Assembly: GCA_033239525.1 (NCBI GenBank)
Contig: BSYO01000009.1
Span: 16,885,299 to 16,949,298 of the forward strand
From: Nepenthes gracilis
Lineage: Eukaryota; Streptophyta; Magnoliopsida; Caryophyllales; Nepenthaceae
Length of the DNA stretch: 64,000 bases
Reading direction: 5' to 3'
Positions within the stretch are counted from its first letter, which is position 1. Every line of letters starts with the position of its first letter. The notes beneath the pieces are model-generated. The model had not been told where the DNA came from and ran no database searches. It saw nothing but the letters and a program-made list of their open reading frames with translations. Made by a program: the position numbers and the translations under genes. Positions 50,701 through 60,728 of this stretch are shown here, piece after piece.

Positions 50701-53305
50701 TCACAGGGCACTTTGGTCCAAGAATAATTCCAATATTCAAGTATTTGAGTACAAATGGTAGGCAACAAAATGAATGGTGAATATCAAAGAATCACTCTTA
50801 CAATACAAGTGTTCTCTCAATTGATAAGAGGAAAGACTCGCTTTTTCTGTCTCTAAGGGCATAAATGCTAATGCTCAAGAGGTGGTCCTTTGGTTGGTGC
50901 ACAATAAATGCTTATATAGTGGTAAAATCTTCCTGTGTGGAATGGCCACGTGGCGGTAGCCTGTGCAGTGGAGCTTACCACCGACTCTATAAATTTCTTT
51001 TTCCGTGTAGGAAATGGTTGCGCAAATGCTAGCCAGTGAGACGTCACTTCTGTGGCACGGACACCTACTTTGCAAACCATCATTCTCTATGGAGGTTGCG
51101 TATTGTAGAGAGCGTGCGTGCCTTATTAAAACTCAACTCTTTGAGCTGGCGTTCTTGGTTATCCTGTGCTTCCTTACTGAGCTTGGGCCGCTGGAGTCCT
51201 CTTAGAGTGCACATCCTTAAAGAAGGATTTTGCCTTTCTTGTGTCCGTGGACTCTTGTCGCCAAACATCCTTATCTTCATTGAGGTCTTTGGGTCTTACA
51301 CGGAGTCCTCAAACCTTTAATGCTAAGCCAGCCTTTCGGTTCAGTTCAGTTCAGTTCTTTGGGCTACTTAGGCTGTGAATCCAGATCCACGGGCCTCTTG
51401 GGCTAATTTAGCCTCTTAGATCAAATTAGCCTCCTAGGCCTCTCGGGACGCGAGTCCGATTTACGAAAATGGGTTCCTTTGTTAGGCCTTGGATACCTAA
51501 TACCCATTATATATATATATTATTGTAGTGCTAAATATTTTTAATTGACTCTATAAATTTTTTATTGGTTACTGTGAATCATTTATCTTTATAAAATATT
51601 CTCATTTTGTCTTTTTTAATAAAAATTATAATATAATTATTTTAAATTTATGTTGTTAAAAATATTTAAAATATATAAAATTATTAATTCCATTGAGAGA
51701 AAATTCTAAAACTGCCTCTATATACATGAAACCTAAAAATACAGCAAATATGTACGTTTCTCACACTACCATGTGATTCAGAATGTGATCAATTCAATCC
51801 AAAATCTACATAGAATTAGAATTTCGACATTTGAATTAGAAAGGAAAATATTTGAGTAAAGTCTATTCATATCTCTTGTATTAGGAAGCAGAGGTTTGCA
51901 TTTCATTATTTGAGAATTAGAATTTCGACATGAAGTCTTATAGATTTTGCAAACAAAATCGGCTCAATATATCATTGATTGATGAATTTGTCATTTCAGA
52001 AGCTATTTGGAAATGGAGAGACAATTTAAGGTATTTGTCTATGAAGAAGGGGAGCCCCCATTGTTCCATAACGGCCCTTGTAAAAGCATTTACTCAACCG
52101 AAGGAAACTTTATCCATATGATCGAGGTGAATAACCAATTTCGCACGAGAAATCCTGAAAGGGCCCATGTCTTCTTTTTGCCCTTTAGCGTGGTGATGAT
52201 GGTTCGATTTGCCTATGTACGAGATTCACATGACTTTTCATCAATCAAAAAGACCGTTATAGACTATACGAGTATGATTTCGAAGAAATATCCATATTGG
52301 AATAGAAGCCTTGCATCCGATCACTTCATGCTTTCATGCCATGATTGGGTAAGAGATTAAATTGCCATTTCATTAGATCATTTAGCAAACGTAAAAATCT
52401 TATCCAAAATTTAATGTAATTAGTAATTATAAAGTTAGTTATTTTTTAGCAACAGTTTAGATACTATCTAGTAAATTGATATCTCATTTATCTACTTATA
52501 TATTTAGATAGTGTTTTGAGAATAACTCAATATATCATTCTTCTTTCATTATATTTTGAATGTCATACAATTTTTGCTTAGTCCGGCTTTGTTAGCGCCC
52601 ATTAGCCAGTAATTATTGGTTGATTTGCAGGGGCCGGAGGCATCCTTTTCAGTACCCTACTTACGTAAACACTCGATTCGAGTTTTGTGCAACGCGAATA
52701 CCTCCGAAGGATTCAGGCCCGAGAAGGACGTGTCCTTCCCCGAAATCAACCTCCGAACCGGCAGTATACAGGGCTTCGTGGGCGGGTTGTCACCGTCACG
52801 CCGTTCCCTACTCGCATTCTTCGCCGGAGGGCTGCACGGCCCAATCAGGCCTATCCTCCTAGATCACTGGGAGAACAAGGACGAGGACATCAAGGTCTAC
52901 CGGTACCTCCCGAAGGGAATCTCCTACTACGACATGCTGAAGAAGAGCCGATACTGTATCTGCCCTAGCGGATACGAGGTGGCAAGCCCGAGGATCGTCG
53001 AGGCAATCTACGCGGGTTGCGTGCCGGTGCTCCTCTCCGATCACTACGTCCCACCGTTTAGCGATGCCTTGAATTGGAAGTCCTTCTCGGTCGAGGTCCC
53101 GGTGAAGGACATACCAAATCTGAAGAAAATTCTGACGGGCATATCAACGAGACAATATATCAGAATGCAAAGGCGAGTAGTTCAAATTAGGAGGCATTTC
53201 GAGGTCCATTCTCCGCCGAAACGATACGACGTGTTTCACATGGTTCTCCATTCGGTATGGCTCCGGAGATTGAACATCCGTGTTCGGGATCATCGAAAGC
53301 TCTAG
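38782..53305 (+). CDS. GT47 exostosin-family probable glycosyltransferase
   Basis: Exons 38782-39207, 40229-40458, 52000-52348 and 52631-53305 have GT-AG junctions that keep frame and encode 559 aa. This is a Golgi type II membrane protein of the plant exostosin family (At5g03795-like), which transfers sugars in wall polysaccharide or glycan synthesis; its substrate cannot be told. A short basic N-terminus precedes a membrane anchor (about residues 20-42, KLLFFTIPLILVSGLF), a Ser-rich stem, and the exostosin domain from exon 3. Hallmarks are KVFVYEEGEPP, GPCKSIYSTEG, SCHDW joined to GPEA across intron 3, VLCNANTSEGF, FFAGGLHGPIRP, CPSGYEVASPRIVEAIYAGCVPVLLSDHYVPPF and SVWLRRLN. No stop or frameshift is seen, so the gene looks functional despite a 10.7-kb element in intron 2. 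Confidence 0.94.
39061..39160 (+). repeat. In-frame 30-bp repeat in the stem region of GT47 exon 1
   Basis: About 3.3 units of 10 codons run from 39061 (RAAESSIAVN), 39091 (RSSEDTVSLN) and 39121 (RSSEDTVSVN). The last two units differ at one base. They sit in the flexible stem between membrane anchor and catalytic domain, where length variation is tolerable. Confidence 0.9.
40824..41742 (-). repeat. 3' LTR of element B
   Basis: It runs TGTTCC to CCCATCA on the plus strand and is homologous to 50557-51509 throughout (tatatggacgagg, ttttcacgtggaaag, gtgttctttcaactg). It lacks about 13 bp near its left end compared with the other LTR. On the minus strand a TATA-type ctatataagca is present near 41,170. 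Confidence 0.9.
42302..44345 (+). pseudogene. Antisense ORF of element B (Transposase_28-like, coiled coil)
   Basis: The plus-strand ORF starts at the ATG at 42302 (MAPRVRDLAF) and runs antisense to the element but co-directional with the GT47 host gene. It contains LHYPMPLESFELMRDLQVP and NAVRYLVSLCVFAR, has a stop at 42602, resumes in a frame 42703-43800 with a basic KKKKKSRALR stretch, then a coiled-coil-rich part (43,825-44,010, LELELAKTKNKT, LLRDKNLQLEKV). A gtatct...ttttaag interval (43,690-43,770) could be an intron. The first block resembles the 'putative gypsy type transposon' family (PF04195). It is the same type of ORF as in element A. Function is unknown; it is now interrupted by at least one stop. 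Confidence 0.7.
44417..44422 (+). terminator. Poly(A) signal downstream of the antisense ORF of element B
   Basis: A canonical AATAAA sits about 70 bp past the end of the antisense ORF, preceded by a tgtatattgtatataatgta upstream element typical of plant 3' ends. On the plus strand it would also be met by GT47 pre-mRNA. Confidence 0.55.
45270..46130 (-). pseudogene. Integrase of element B
   Basis: Minus-strand frames show the zinc-binding remnant (FVQKCKNCQVYGNLTHQP), the core start (WGLDILG), ECIVVDNGIQ with the second acidic residue, and YPQCNGQVEITN with the third. The frame changes once or more between blocks. Confidence 0.83.
46290..46900 (-). pseudogene. RNase H of element B
   Basis: The frame at 46295-46498 (LQLAKESSTKDLVFYSDFEL, then NVEIIHILRKEN) matches the plant Gypsy RNase H texture, including the second acidic block (YSD). 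Upstream parts are frame-broken. Confidence 0.72.
47100..47960 (-). pseudogene. Reverse transcriptase of element B
   Basis: Two overlapping minus-strand frames carry RT blocks YCYKVIPFGIKNTSTTYQRL (47,540-47,610) and YVDDMLVKRKV (47,470-47,505) with the catalytic YVDD, then KCTFKV..KKFLSYIIS. A frameshift separates the fingers/palm part from the YVDD part. Confidence 0.88.
48123..48700 (-). pseudogene. Protease region of element B
   Basis: The minus-strand frame shows FLVVDMPSIYNAILGRHCLY and AVTSISHLKIKF, the typical C-terminal part of the aspartic protease region in Tat/Athila-type Pol. The catalytic DSG-type motif upstream was not located with confidence. Confidence 0.72.
48900..50530 (-). 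pseudogene. gag of element B (degenerate)
   Basis: Blocks in order on the minus strand: a coiled N-terminal part (MAMRMDDISKAIQTL), the Gag core LPPKFKMSNLDLYNRS followed by DPMDHLNYFCEHLNL (about 49,730-49,840), VEAVARAYIVAxEAN, and a zinc-knuckle-like YYHYHRCSGHGT (about 48,960-49,010). A 76-bp tandem duplication (49238-49389) and a 28-bp one (about 49,909-49,964) shift the frame, so the protein cannot be made. Confidence 0.82.
50535..50556 (-). promoter_or_regulatory. Primer-binding site of element B
   Basis: On the minus strand it reads ttggcgccgtctgtgaaaac, abutting the LTR. It is the best preserved of the three related PBS copies in this window. Confidence 0.85.
50557..51509 (-). repeat. 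5' LTR of element B
   Basis: It starts TGTTGCG directly next to the PBS and ends CCCATTA, an aged form of CCCATCA, followed by TATAT. It is 953 bp long. Confidence 0.9.
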
Positions 53306-53534
53306 GGTTTCATCTATTCGAACTCTCTGGATCAATCGAGAGGGCTGGTTTGGAGTTTGTGCGGCCGATGAAGTAAGCATTCGAGCATGAAATCGTCAGT
53401 TATCTCTCTGTACTTCTCATTTTCCATTTCTTGGATTTAAGGATTAGAAGATCAGTGTGTTTTAGGGGAGGTAAGGTCACAAGACTCTTGGAATATTCAT
53501 TTTTATTACAAATATAATATGGAGATAGGGTGGT

Positions 53535-53540
53535 AATAAA
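53535..53540 (+). terminator. Putative poly(A) signal of the GT47 gene
   Basis: AATAAA lies 230 bp past the stop codon in AT-rich DNA. It is plausible by position; no transcript end is known. Confidence 0.45.
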
Positions 53541-54057
53541 ATATGTGAATAATGTACTAAAATGTAATTTTATCACGAGGGTAAATAACCCATTTTAAAA
53601 TTAGTTTATTATTTGTTATGCTTTTGTTAGGGTAGAAGTATTTATATATCTGCATTAAAATTGTTAAAACTAAATATAAATTTAATTTAATTTTAATTTT
53701 TTTTACTCCCCTATCTTTTTATATCAATTTTGATAATTTAAGTCCAAGTGAGTTTACAATTAAATATATAGATATTATTTTTTCTTTTTTTTTATATACT
53801 AAATACTGAAAAAATCATAGTATAAATTTTTAGTTTTATTATCACGTTATTAATACCACTCTACTTATGTGATTAAATGCGTCATTAGGACCTTAACATA
53901 GGGTAAAACAATGACTAAAAGACATTTGATTAAGGGAAAGGTTGGTTAGGCGGTCGATTGTCAAATGTTTTATAATAAACAAGTTAATTATAGCAAACTG
54001 GTTTTGCATTGAGTATTAATATCAAAATGCAACAACGTGATTCTACTTTGAGTATTT
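53541..54057. other. AT-rich spacer after the GT47 gene
   Basis: Nothing recognised between the GT47 3' end and element C. Confidence 0.6.
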
Positions 54058-54062
54058 TATAT

Positions 54063-54679
54063 TGATCGGTACGGTCGAAGTTGGGCTAACTTAAATTGAG
54101 AAACCCAACAAAAAGAGGCCCACGAAAGATCCTGGCATGAAGTGAGTCGGTGTCGTGCCAACACCCGTGATTTTAGCTTGCTACAACTTATTTTGGTCCA
54201 TGTTGTCACTTCCTTGCTCTAAGGAATACCAACCATAACCGGTAGTCATTATCTAAAATGGTAGAACAAAATTATCTTGCCTTTTTCGAGATAATTTCAA
54301 GAAATGGGTAAGTAATAATGGCCCCCAACATTATAAAAAAGGCTCCTGAGCGAAAAGAGGGAGAGAACTCTCACTCAGTTAGACATAATAATAAAAAATA
54401 TACAAAACAAAATAAAATAAATAAATATATACTTTTTCATTTCTCAAAACATCTTTCTTTTTGTAGAGAAAGATTTTTTTGAGTTAAGTTTTGGAGAGCC
54501 TATCGGGAAATATTTCTCATAAGTGCTCTGATTCTTTTGTTTTTATTTGTGGTGGACATGTTTTAAGCTTTAAAAAACGTTAATCAGATTCATATAGTTT
54601 AAGCCAACCAGATCAACCGGGTAAGGAGATCGAGATAAAAATCTAAATCCGTCTAAAATTTGAATCCCAAAACGCATCA
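54063..54679 (+). repeat. 5' LTR of element C
   Basis: It has TG...CA ends, a TATA-like ttataaaaaa at 54331, and the U5-type motif ttgagttaagttttggagag near 54,478. Its second part aligns to 60,309-60,723. Confidence 0.85.
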
Positions 54680-54734
54680 TTGACACCGTCTATAAAAAGT
54701 GACAAAAAGGCCTGTTTTACCACCATACACAAAA

Positions 54735-55503
54735 ATGGTTAACACCAGGACATACACAAGTGCCCCACCTAAAGATGCTGCCTCCCCTGGCAACAACCTT
54801 CCACCGGGTAGCCATGGGGAGGACCGATAAGTAGATCTAATTCAAGCAATTAATAATCGAATGGAAAACATAATTGAGGCAATCCACACCCTCTGTGAAC
54901 ATCTGGGTCAGCAGAAGCAGAGAATACCAACCTCAACCCTTGGCACTCCTGCTTCAAAAAGAAAAAATCAGAGGAGGAGACGCCCAACCAGAAATATTGA
55001 GTAGTTTGGGAACCAGGCAAGAATGACCTCAAGCGAAGAGGGGGAGGTCAATCATGATTGAAAGGCCAGTTAGGTCCAAGATCCCACGAAGAAAGCCTAG
55101 AACGGCATAATCCCCGCTACTCTCGGGATGACCGTAAATCTCTGGATCAAGAGGGGGCCTCATATAATATACAAACAGCAGGAGAAAGCAGTCACCCTGC
55201 CAGGCCACAGTACACGGAGTTGAGAAATTTTCTCAATGAAAAAAGATTGACAACCGTTCTTCATATGGAGGAAAAGGTCTAGAAGATTTGGCAACATGTG
55301 TTTGAAGGAAGTGTATAGAGACATCCTGCCGATTTGAAGAGATTTCCATCTACAACACAGATTTGAACATTTTCACTTTCTCATAAGTTTAAAATGACAA
55401 CTTTAGATGTTTATGATGGAAGTGCTGATCCTATGGATCATTTTGACCACTTTTGTACACATCTGAGTTTTCAGAGCCTAGATAAATGGCCATGTGCCAG
55501 TAT
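54735..55503 (+). pseudogene. gag of element C, first part
   Basis: It begins MVNTRTYTSAPP after the PBS and contains the Gag core HKFKMTTLDVYDGSADPMD followed by HFDHFCTHLSFQSL (about 55,385-55,485). Several stops are present. It is cut by element D after the codons for CQ; the frame resumes at 58,443. Confidence 0.8.
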
Positions 55504-55946
55504 TGTGAGGTTCCGAGTTAAGGAAATAATAATTAGAAGGCAATTAAGTTAATATGGGTGTATCATGGTAAAAAGGTATGAGAGGAATCGGATGAACAGC
55601 TCAAAGAGCCAAAATCGGTAAATCGGGAACGAAAACTATAAACCGAGTTATGTAACTTTGTAAAGATGATTTTGGGTTTTAAAGCATGATAATCATGGCT
55701 TATTAAGGTTATATAATCAAGGACAAGGCCCTAGGATGTGAAAGATTGGGTTAGAATGGTCAAACGGGTCCCGAACGGTAAAAACGTAGGCTTGCTGCTG
55801 GCTTGCCGCGGCTCGAGGCAGGCGCCCTCCGGGTGCTCAAGCCCACCTATCGATCCAAAAACCCAAAGAGGGCCGCCGCTTCTCGCAACGAGCTTCGCTC
55901 GAGCGGGGGAAGACCCGTGGCGAGCCCACTCGAGCGATGCGCGTAG

Positions 55947-55954
55947 TATAAATA
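55947..55954 (+). promoter_or_regulatory. TATA box of LTR D
   Basis: TATAAATA sits in a locally GC-rich U3 and is followed by a GAGAGAGA leader, a typical LTR promoter layout. Confidence 0.65.
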
Positions 55955-56339
55955 CTCGCGGAGTTTCCCTTCTCCCTCATTTTTTGATCGGCCGAGGGTT
56001 TTAGAGAGAGAGAGAGGGGCGCGTCTAGAGAGAGAAGAAGGGAGATCGAGCCCGGGAGTACAATTCCGCCCGAGAGCCAGGTATAAAAGTGAAAGCACGC
56101 GTCAAAACAAGTGTTCTCATGCCCACTTCTCGTTCTCTTTCGATGTTTTATGTATTTTCGTTGGGTATTTTGTGTCGATACCCACGGTGAACGTTAGAAT
56201 CTTGAAACCCATGGGTATGGGTTAAGGAAAATGTAGTTAGTTGCTCGGATCGTGCCCGATCCACCCGGTTTGGTTTCACCGAAACCCTAACCCACGAAAA
56301 TTTGGGGATTTCCCGTCTCCCGCCCGTGTATCATGAAAT

Positions 56340-56850
56340 TGACCCCAAAATATTAATCCCACGTCCCAATGATGCATATATGTCGCCGCGTGTTCGATTT
56401 CGCACGTTTCGACCCGTTCGCGGCGTCCGAGCCCTCTAATCGGGCGCTGTTACTGTTCATCCGAGACCGAAGGTGATTATTGCGTGTTGTCACCTTCGTA
56501 AAATGATGGAATGACGCTAGAATATTAATCCCCGTGTTCCAATTGTGTGTATATATCGACCGGATGCCGAATTTCGCAAGATTTGACCCGTTCGTGGCAT
56601 CCGGGAGCCTTAAAAGTTCCCCGTTGTTGATAATCCGAAAATAAATGGGAAGTTGCATACTTCTACCCTCGTGTTAAGTTAAATCGAACCCAACATGAAA
56701 TCCCGTATATCAAATGTGTGTACGAATCCACCGGACGCCTAACTTCCAAGTATCGAACCGTGTGTGGCGTCCGGGTGTTCAAAAGGAAATGTGTTATCGT
56801 TCACCAAAAATGAAATGAGAAATATAAGTGTTATGCTTTCATAATTGTTA
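56340..56850 (+). repeat. Three diverged tandem copies of about 172 bp inside LTR D
   Basis: Anchors: aatattaatccc at 56349, aatattaatcccc at 56521 and the related 'aaatcccgtatatc' at 56698. Each is followed by a gtgtgtata-type word, then accggatgcc- or accggacgcc-type words and gtggcgtccggg-type words. Confidence 0.8.
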
Positions 56851-58442
56851 TTGAAATAACGTTTAATGTTTAAACGTAAATGTAAGCCCCGAATGTGAAT
56901 CCATGTGCTGGAAGCAAGGGGATGAGTCTCTGAGGTTTCAAAGTGACTTGTGATCGTCTGAGGTATGAAATATAATCTCTCCCGTGATCTTGGATTGATT
57001 GTTGTGATTAAGGGAACCCGGATCCCAAGAAAGTTGAATTGAACTTGTGATGTTTTGTTGTGGATTAAGGAAATTGAATCCCATTGGATATGTGTGAACC
57101 GTGATGTGAATGGAAGGAGTCCACATTGTGCTCGTGATGATATGATCTCCGGATGGAGATGTGTTTGATGATGTAATCTCCCGATTGGAGATGATTGTGA
57201 TGGGAATGAGATTTCCGAGATTTGATCGTGTGTAGCAAATGTGGATTTCCCTCTCCAGTGTTGAACCTAATCTTGAAACTAGGACCCGAGTCATGGGTAG
57301 TATTCTTTAGTATACCATGTCCATCGCGGTTGAACCCGAGGAATACTTGGCAACGTATTCTATTGCTCGTGGGAGAGCGGGTGACGTGGTACGCTTTAGG
57401 AAACTCTTTGTAGAAGAACGAGGATTGCCACGGACCCAGGGGGGGTGTGGGGTGTGTGCGCCAACGCTACATATTGAGATGTAGTGGAAATCATGATGAT
57501 TGTTGCATGGATGCAACCGAGGGTCGTGTGCTATCGACCTAAAATAGTAGTTTGTGGCTTTAGAATGTGGCGAACACATTCCTATCCTCATTTCTATCGT
57601 TGGCTAGTACACGGTCTACTCTAGCAAAGATGATGTAATAATAAAAATAAATCATGTTCAAGATGTGAACCGTGAGAACCGTTGTGAATCTAGTAGCTCG
57701 AGATGAACCATGGTGTGACTTGTGGGAAGCTAGTGATTCCAAATGATGACCAATCGGTGTAATCAGTAGTGAGAATCAAGTGAGTTGTTTTCATTCCTCT
57801 CCTATTTTCTTGATTATGAAGAGTATGTGTATCCTTTGTTCCAATTCTTATACATGTCTAGGAGATATGTTTATGATTATACTTGTTGAGCTATAAGCTC
57901 ACTCTTGCTGTCTGTTATTTTTTTTCAGATGAGAACACTTAGCTGACGTCGGATAGATAGAGCAAGGGAGAGGCTTGCTTGATGAGATTGGCTGGACGGC
58001 GAGTACGCAAAAACTTTGGACTCAGAATTGGATCGGTTTTGAGCAGCCACGTAGAGTTGGGCGTGGCTCACTATTGTTATTATTTTATGGTTTTGTTATG
58101 TTTCCGCATTTATGATGATATAGTTATGTTTCCGCGTCTGTATTGATGTTTGGAGTTTTATTTCATTTAGACGGCATCTCTCCAGATCCAGTATATTAGA
58201 TAGGTGTCAGTATTGAGCCATGGTTTGTGATCTGTGTAGCGTGTTGTAGGCTTTGTGTGTAAGCCTTTTTGATAGATGTGTGCTTGTACGGGATGATATT
58301 TGGGAGTTGTATTTCGATTTTTCGTCCAATTGTAGAGAAAACTCTGCCGAATTTTCTGTAGAGTACATAGTTTAATTATGGGCTTAGGGTTGTGTTGCCT
58401 TTGATGGAGGTTATTCGATGGAGAATAATCTTGTCCGTCACA

Positions 58443-59190
58443 AGTATTTTTCCTTAATGCTCAAGTAAGATGTTCGAATTTGATTTCATCGATTGCCACC
58501 AAATTCAATCCGGTCATTTGAAGAATTGGCTAATAGTTTTTTAACCTAGTTCACCGATCGGAGGATCAAAAGGCAACCTTGACACTTGACTCGTATTAAG
58601 TAAGAGCCATTGGAGAGTTTGAAGAGTTTTTTAAGAAGGTTCACCGCAAAGTGACAGATTCCACGACTCACTAATAAAGTGAAACTGAATACCTTCATTT
58701 CTATCCTGGAACCAAGCGAGTTTTTTAAACATCTCGCTCATAAAAATCCAAAGACTTTTTGTGAGGTAGAAGCGATTACCTGTGCATATATAGTAGTAGA
58801 GGAAGCAAATAAAATAAAGAAGCTAGGTCGTGCAGATCACCCACAATAGAGACCAAAAAATGGAAGGAAAAGGAATGGAAACCATGTTGACTTTTGTGAC
58901 TCGAGAAACCAATCCAAGAGTAAGTCAAGAGTTCAAAGGGAGTTCAAACCTTTAAATTTGACTCATTTGAATGACTCCCAAACTAATATTCTCATGTAAA
59001 TTCAAGGAGAAAAATTCTTCAAGTGGCCAAAATCGACTAAAAACTTGGAGGGAGGACATCAATCCAAATACTATGATTACCATCGATCTTTGAGTCATAA
59101 CACAGAGGAGTGTCAGACTTTGCAAAGGAAAATTGAGGAACTCATTCGAAAGGGACACCTCACCAAATTCTTAACGAATCCGAAATAAAC
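58443..59190 (+). pseudogene. gag of element C, second part
   Basis: It resumes the Gag frame after element D and continues through AYIVVEEAN (58,785-58,815) to a zinc-knuckle-like YYDYHRSLSHNTEEC (about 59,068-59,112) in which the first Cys is replaced by Tyr. Stops interrupt it. Confidence 0.75.
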
Positions 59191-59479
59191 TCTTGGAAAA
59201 AGAAGAGAGGAAAGGCAGGATCAGCAGCAGCAACAACATCCGAAGAATAGGGTGGCAGTCGGAGTGGTTAGCATGATATCGACCAAACCATCCAAAAGCC
59301 GCATTCTAGATCGACCAAAAATTGATGAGAGTAACGAAAAGAAGCCGAGGTTGAAAACTAGAGATGATGTAATTAGTTTTGACAAAGATGACATGTCACA
59401 TTTACAACTTCTCCATTCAAACCCTTTGGTTGTATCAGCACTTATTTCGAATGATAATGTGGATTATTAATTAAAACGA

Positions 59480-59730
59480 GTCTTTATAGATAATAAAAGT
59501 TCAAGTAATTTACTTGACCTTGATCATACTTTAAATTGGAACTAAAAAGAGTCAACTTAAACCTACAAGTGGACCTCTCTACGGATTGGATAATGAACCA
59601 ATGTCCATCCAAGGAACTATACAATTAGAGATTACCTTGGAAACATACCCTAGGATCGCCTCTCATACTCTCATTTTCTTGGTGGTTGACCTACCTTCTA
59701 TTTACAACACTATTTTAAGCTGACCGTGCT
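59480..59730 (+). pseudogene. Protease region of element C
   Basis: TLIFLVVDLPSIYNTIL near 59,665-59,717 matches the block FLVVDMPSIYNAILG of element B. It is followed by a stop. Confidence 0.7.
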
Positions 59731-59989
59731 TGTCGATCTTCGGGCCAGTAAAGTCTATCTCGCACTTGAAAATGAAATTCATAACACCATACGATGTGGG
59801 ACAAGTCCTCGGTGTCAAGTAACCGGCCATATATGTTATTTGTTTCAAATTACTCAAATAGCTCCAAACCGGCCAGTTGAAGACTTTGATTACCGAGATG
59901 AAGTAATTCTACAACAAGTCCAATCAGGTGAGACAACCGATTAGGTCCCACTAGACCCCAATGATCCGAAAAAATGTATACAAGTTGAA

Positions 59990-60308
59990 AGCTCGCTTTC
60001 TAGGCATATGCGAGATCAACTTAGTATTTTCCTCCAACATAATGCGGATGTCTTTGCTTGGTCTTCCACTGACATGCCAAGAATCCTAATTGAATTCATG
60101 GTCTACAAATTAGGTATCGATTCCGATCACAAGCCTATCAGAAAAAAAATGAAAGAATTACTTGATTGAGAAACTTATTGCCATTCATAAAAAGGTGAAA
60201 AAGTTGTTAAGCGTTGATTTTATCAAAGAAGTTTGATATCTTAATTGACTCTCTAATATGGTACTTGTGAAGAAAAGTAATGGGAAGTGGCAAATGTGTG
60301 TGACTCTC
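59990..60308 (+). pseudogene. Truncated reverse transcriptase of element C
   Basis: FLQHNADVFAWSSTDMPRI (60,030-60,105) and NMVLVKKSNGKWQMCV (60,257-60,302) are the N-terminal RT blocks. The sequence then passes within a few bases into LTR sequence, so the YVDD palm, RNase H and integrase are gone. Confidence 0.8.
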
Positions 60309-60723
60309 CAACAAAACTATATTGCCTTATCCGAGACGATTTCAAGAAATAGGCAAGTAATAACGTCCTCATCATTATAAAAAAATTTTCCGAGTGCAAA
60401 GAGGGAGATGACTCTCACTCAATCAGATACAATAACAAAAAATATACAAAATAAAACAAAATAAAAAAATGTATACATTTTCATTTCTCAAAGTATCTTT
60501 CTTTTCCATAGAGAAATATTTTTTTGACTTGAGTATCGAAGAGCCTATAAAAAAATATTCCTTATAGGTGCTCAGATTCTCTTATTTTTATTTATGATGT
60601 GTAGATTTTAATTTTTAAAAACGTTGATGAGATCCATATGGTTCAAGTCAACCAGATCAACTGGGCAATGAGATCAATGTGAAAATCTAGATCCATCTAA
60701 AATCCGGATCCCGAAACACGTCA
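60309..60723 (+). repeat. Truncated 3' LTR of element C
   Basis: It aligns to 54,265-54,679 of the 5' LTR (gatttcaagaaat, ctctcactcaat, gagaaatattttttt). The first 200 bp of the LTR are missing. Confidence 0.82.
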
Positions 60724-60728
60724 TATAT

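Larger units (their letters stand above)
40824..51509 (-). mobile_element. Element B: Tat-type Ty3/Gypsy retrotransposon with antisense ORF
   Basis: The 10,686-bp element lies in GT47 intron 2, opposite to the gene. Plus-strand left LTR 40824-41742 (its 3' LTR) and right LTR 50557-51509 (its 5' LTR) are flanked by TATAT on both sides. Reading on the minus strand, the order is PBS, gag, protease, RT, RNase H, integrase, then an antisense ORF (plus strand) before the 3' LTR. The integrase-after-RNase H order defines Ty3/Gypsy. Many stops and frameshifts make it non-coding today. The low-complexity TATAT flanks are weaker evidence than those of element A, but the LTR pair and PBS position fix the boundaries. 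Confidence 0.92.
55504..58442 (+). mobile_element. Element D: 2.9-kb solo LTR nested in gag of element C
   Basis: The insert starts TGTGAGG and ends CGTCACA, so the terminal five bases are inverted copies. It is flanked by a perfect 5-bp target duplication AGTAT (55499-55503 and 58443-58447). The gag frame of element C is restored if it is removed. It has no coding capacity, a TATA box (tataaata at 55947) about 440 bp from the left end, a GAGA-rich leader after it, and a 172-bp tandem repeat. Length and ends fit the long LTRs of Del/Tekay-type chromoviruses, which is an inference. Confidence 0.88.
54063..60723 (+). mobile_element. Element C: Tat-type Gypsy element, internally deleted and split
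   Basis: The 5' LTR 54063-54679 (TGATCG...GCATCA) is followed by a mutated PBS, gag, protease and the N-terminal part of RT, then an abrupt join to a truncated 3' LTR ending ACGTCA at 60723. The 5-bp target duplication is TATAT (54058-54062 and 60724-60728). A solo LTR (element D) splits gag. RNase H, integrase, the antisense ORF and the first part of the 3' LTR are missing. It is plus-strand and intergenic between the GT47 and LEA genes. Confidence 0.86.

Noticed and set aside
55738..57742. ORFs of 60-118 codons within element D
   Set aside because: The interval is a solo LTR with perfect target duplication; the ORFs lie across tandem repeats and show no domain.
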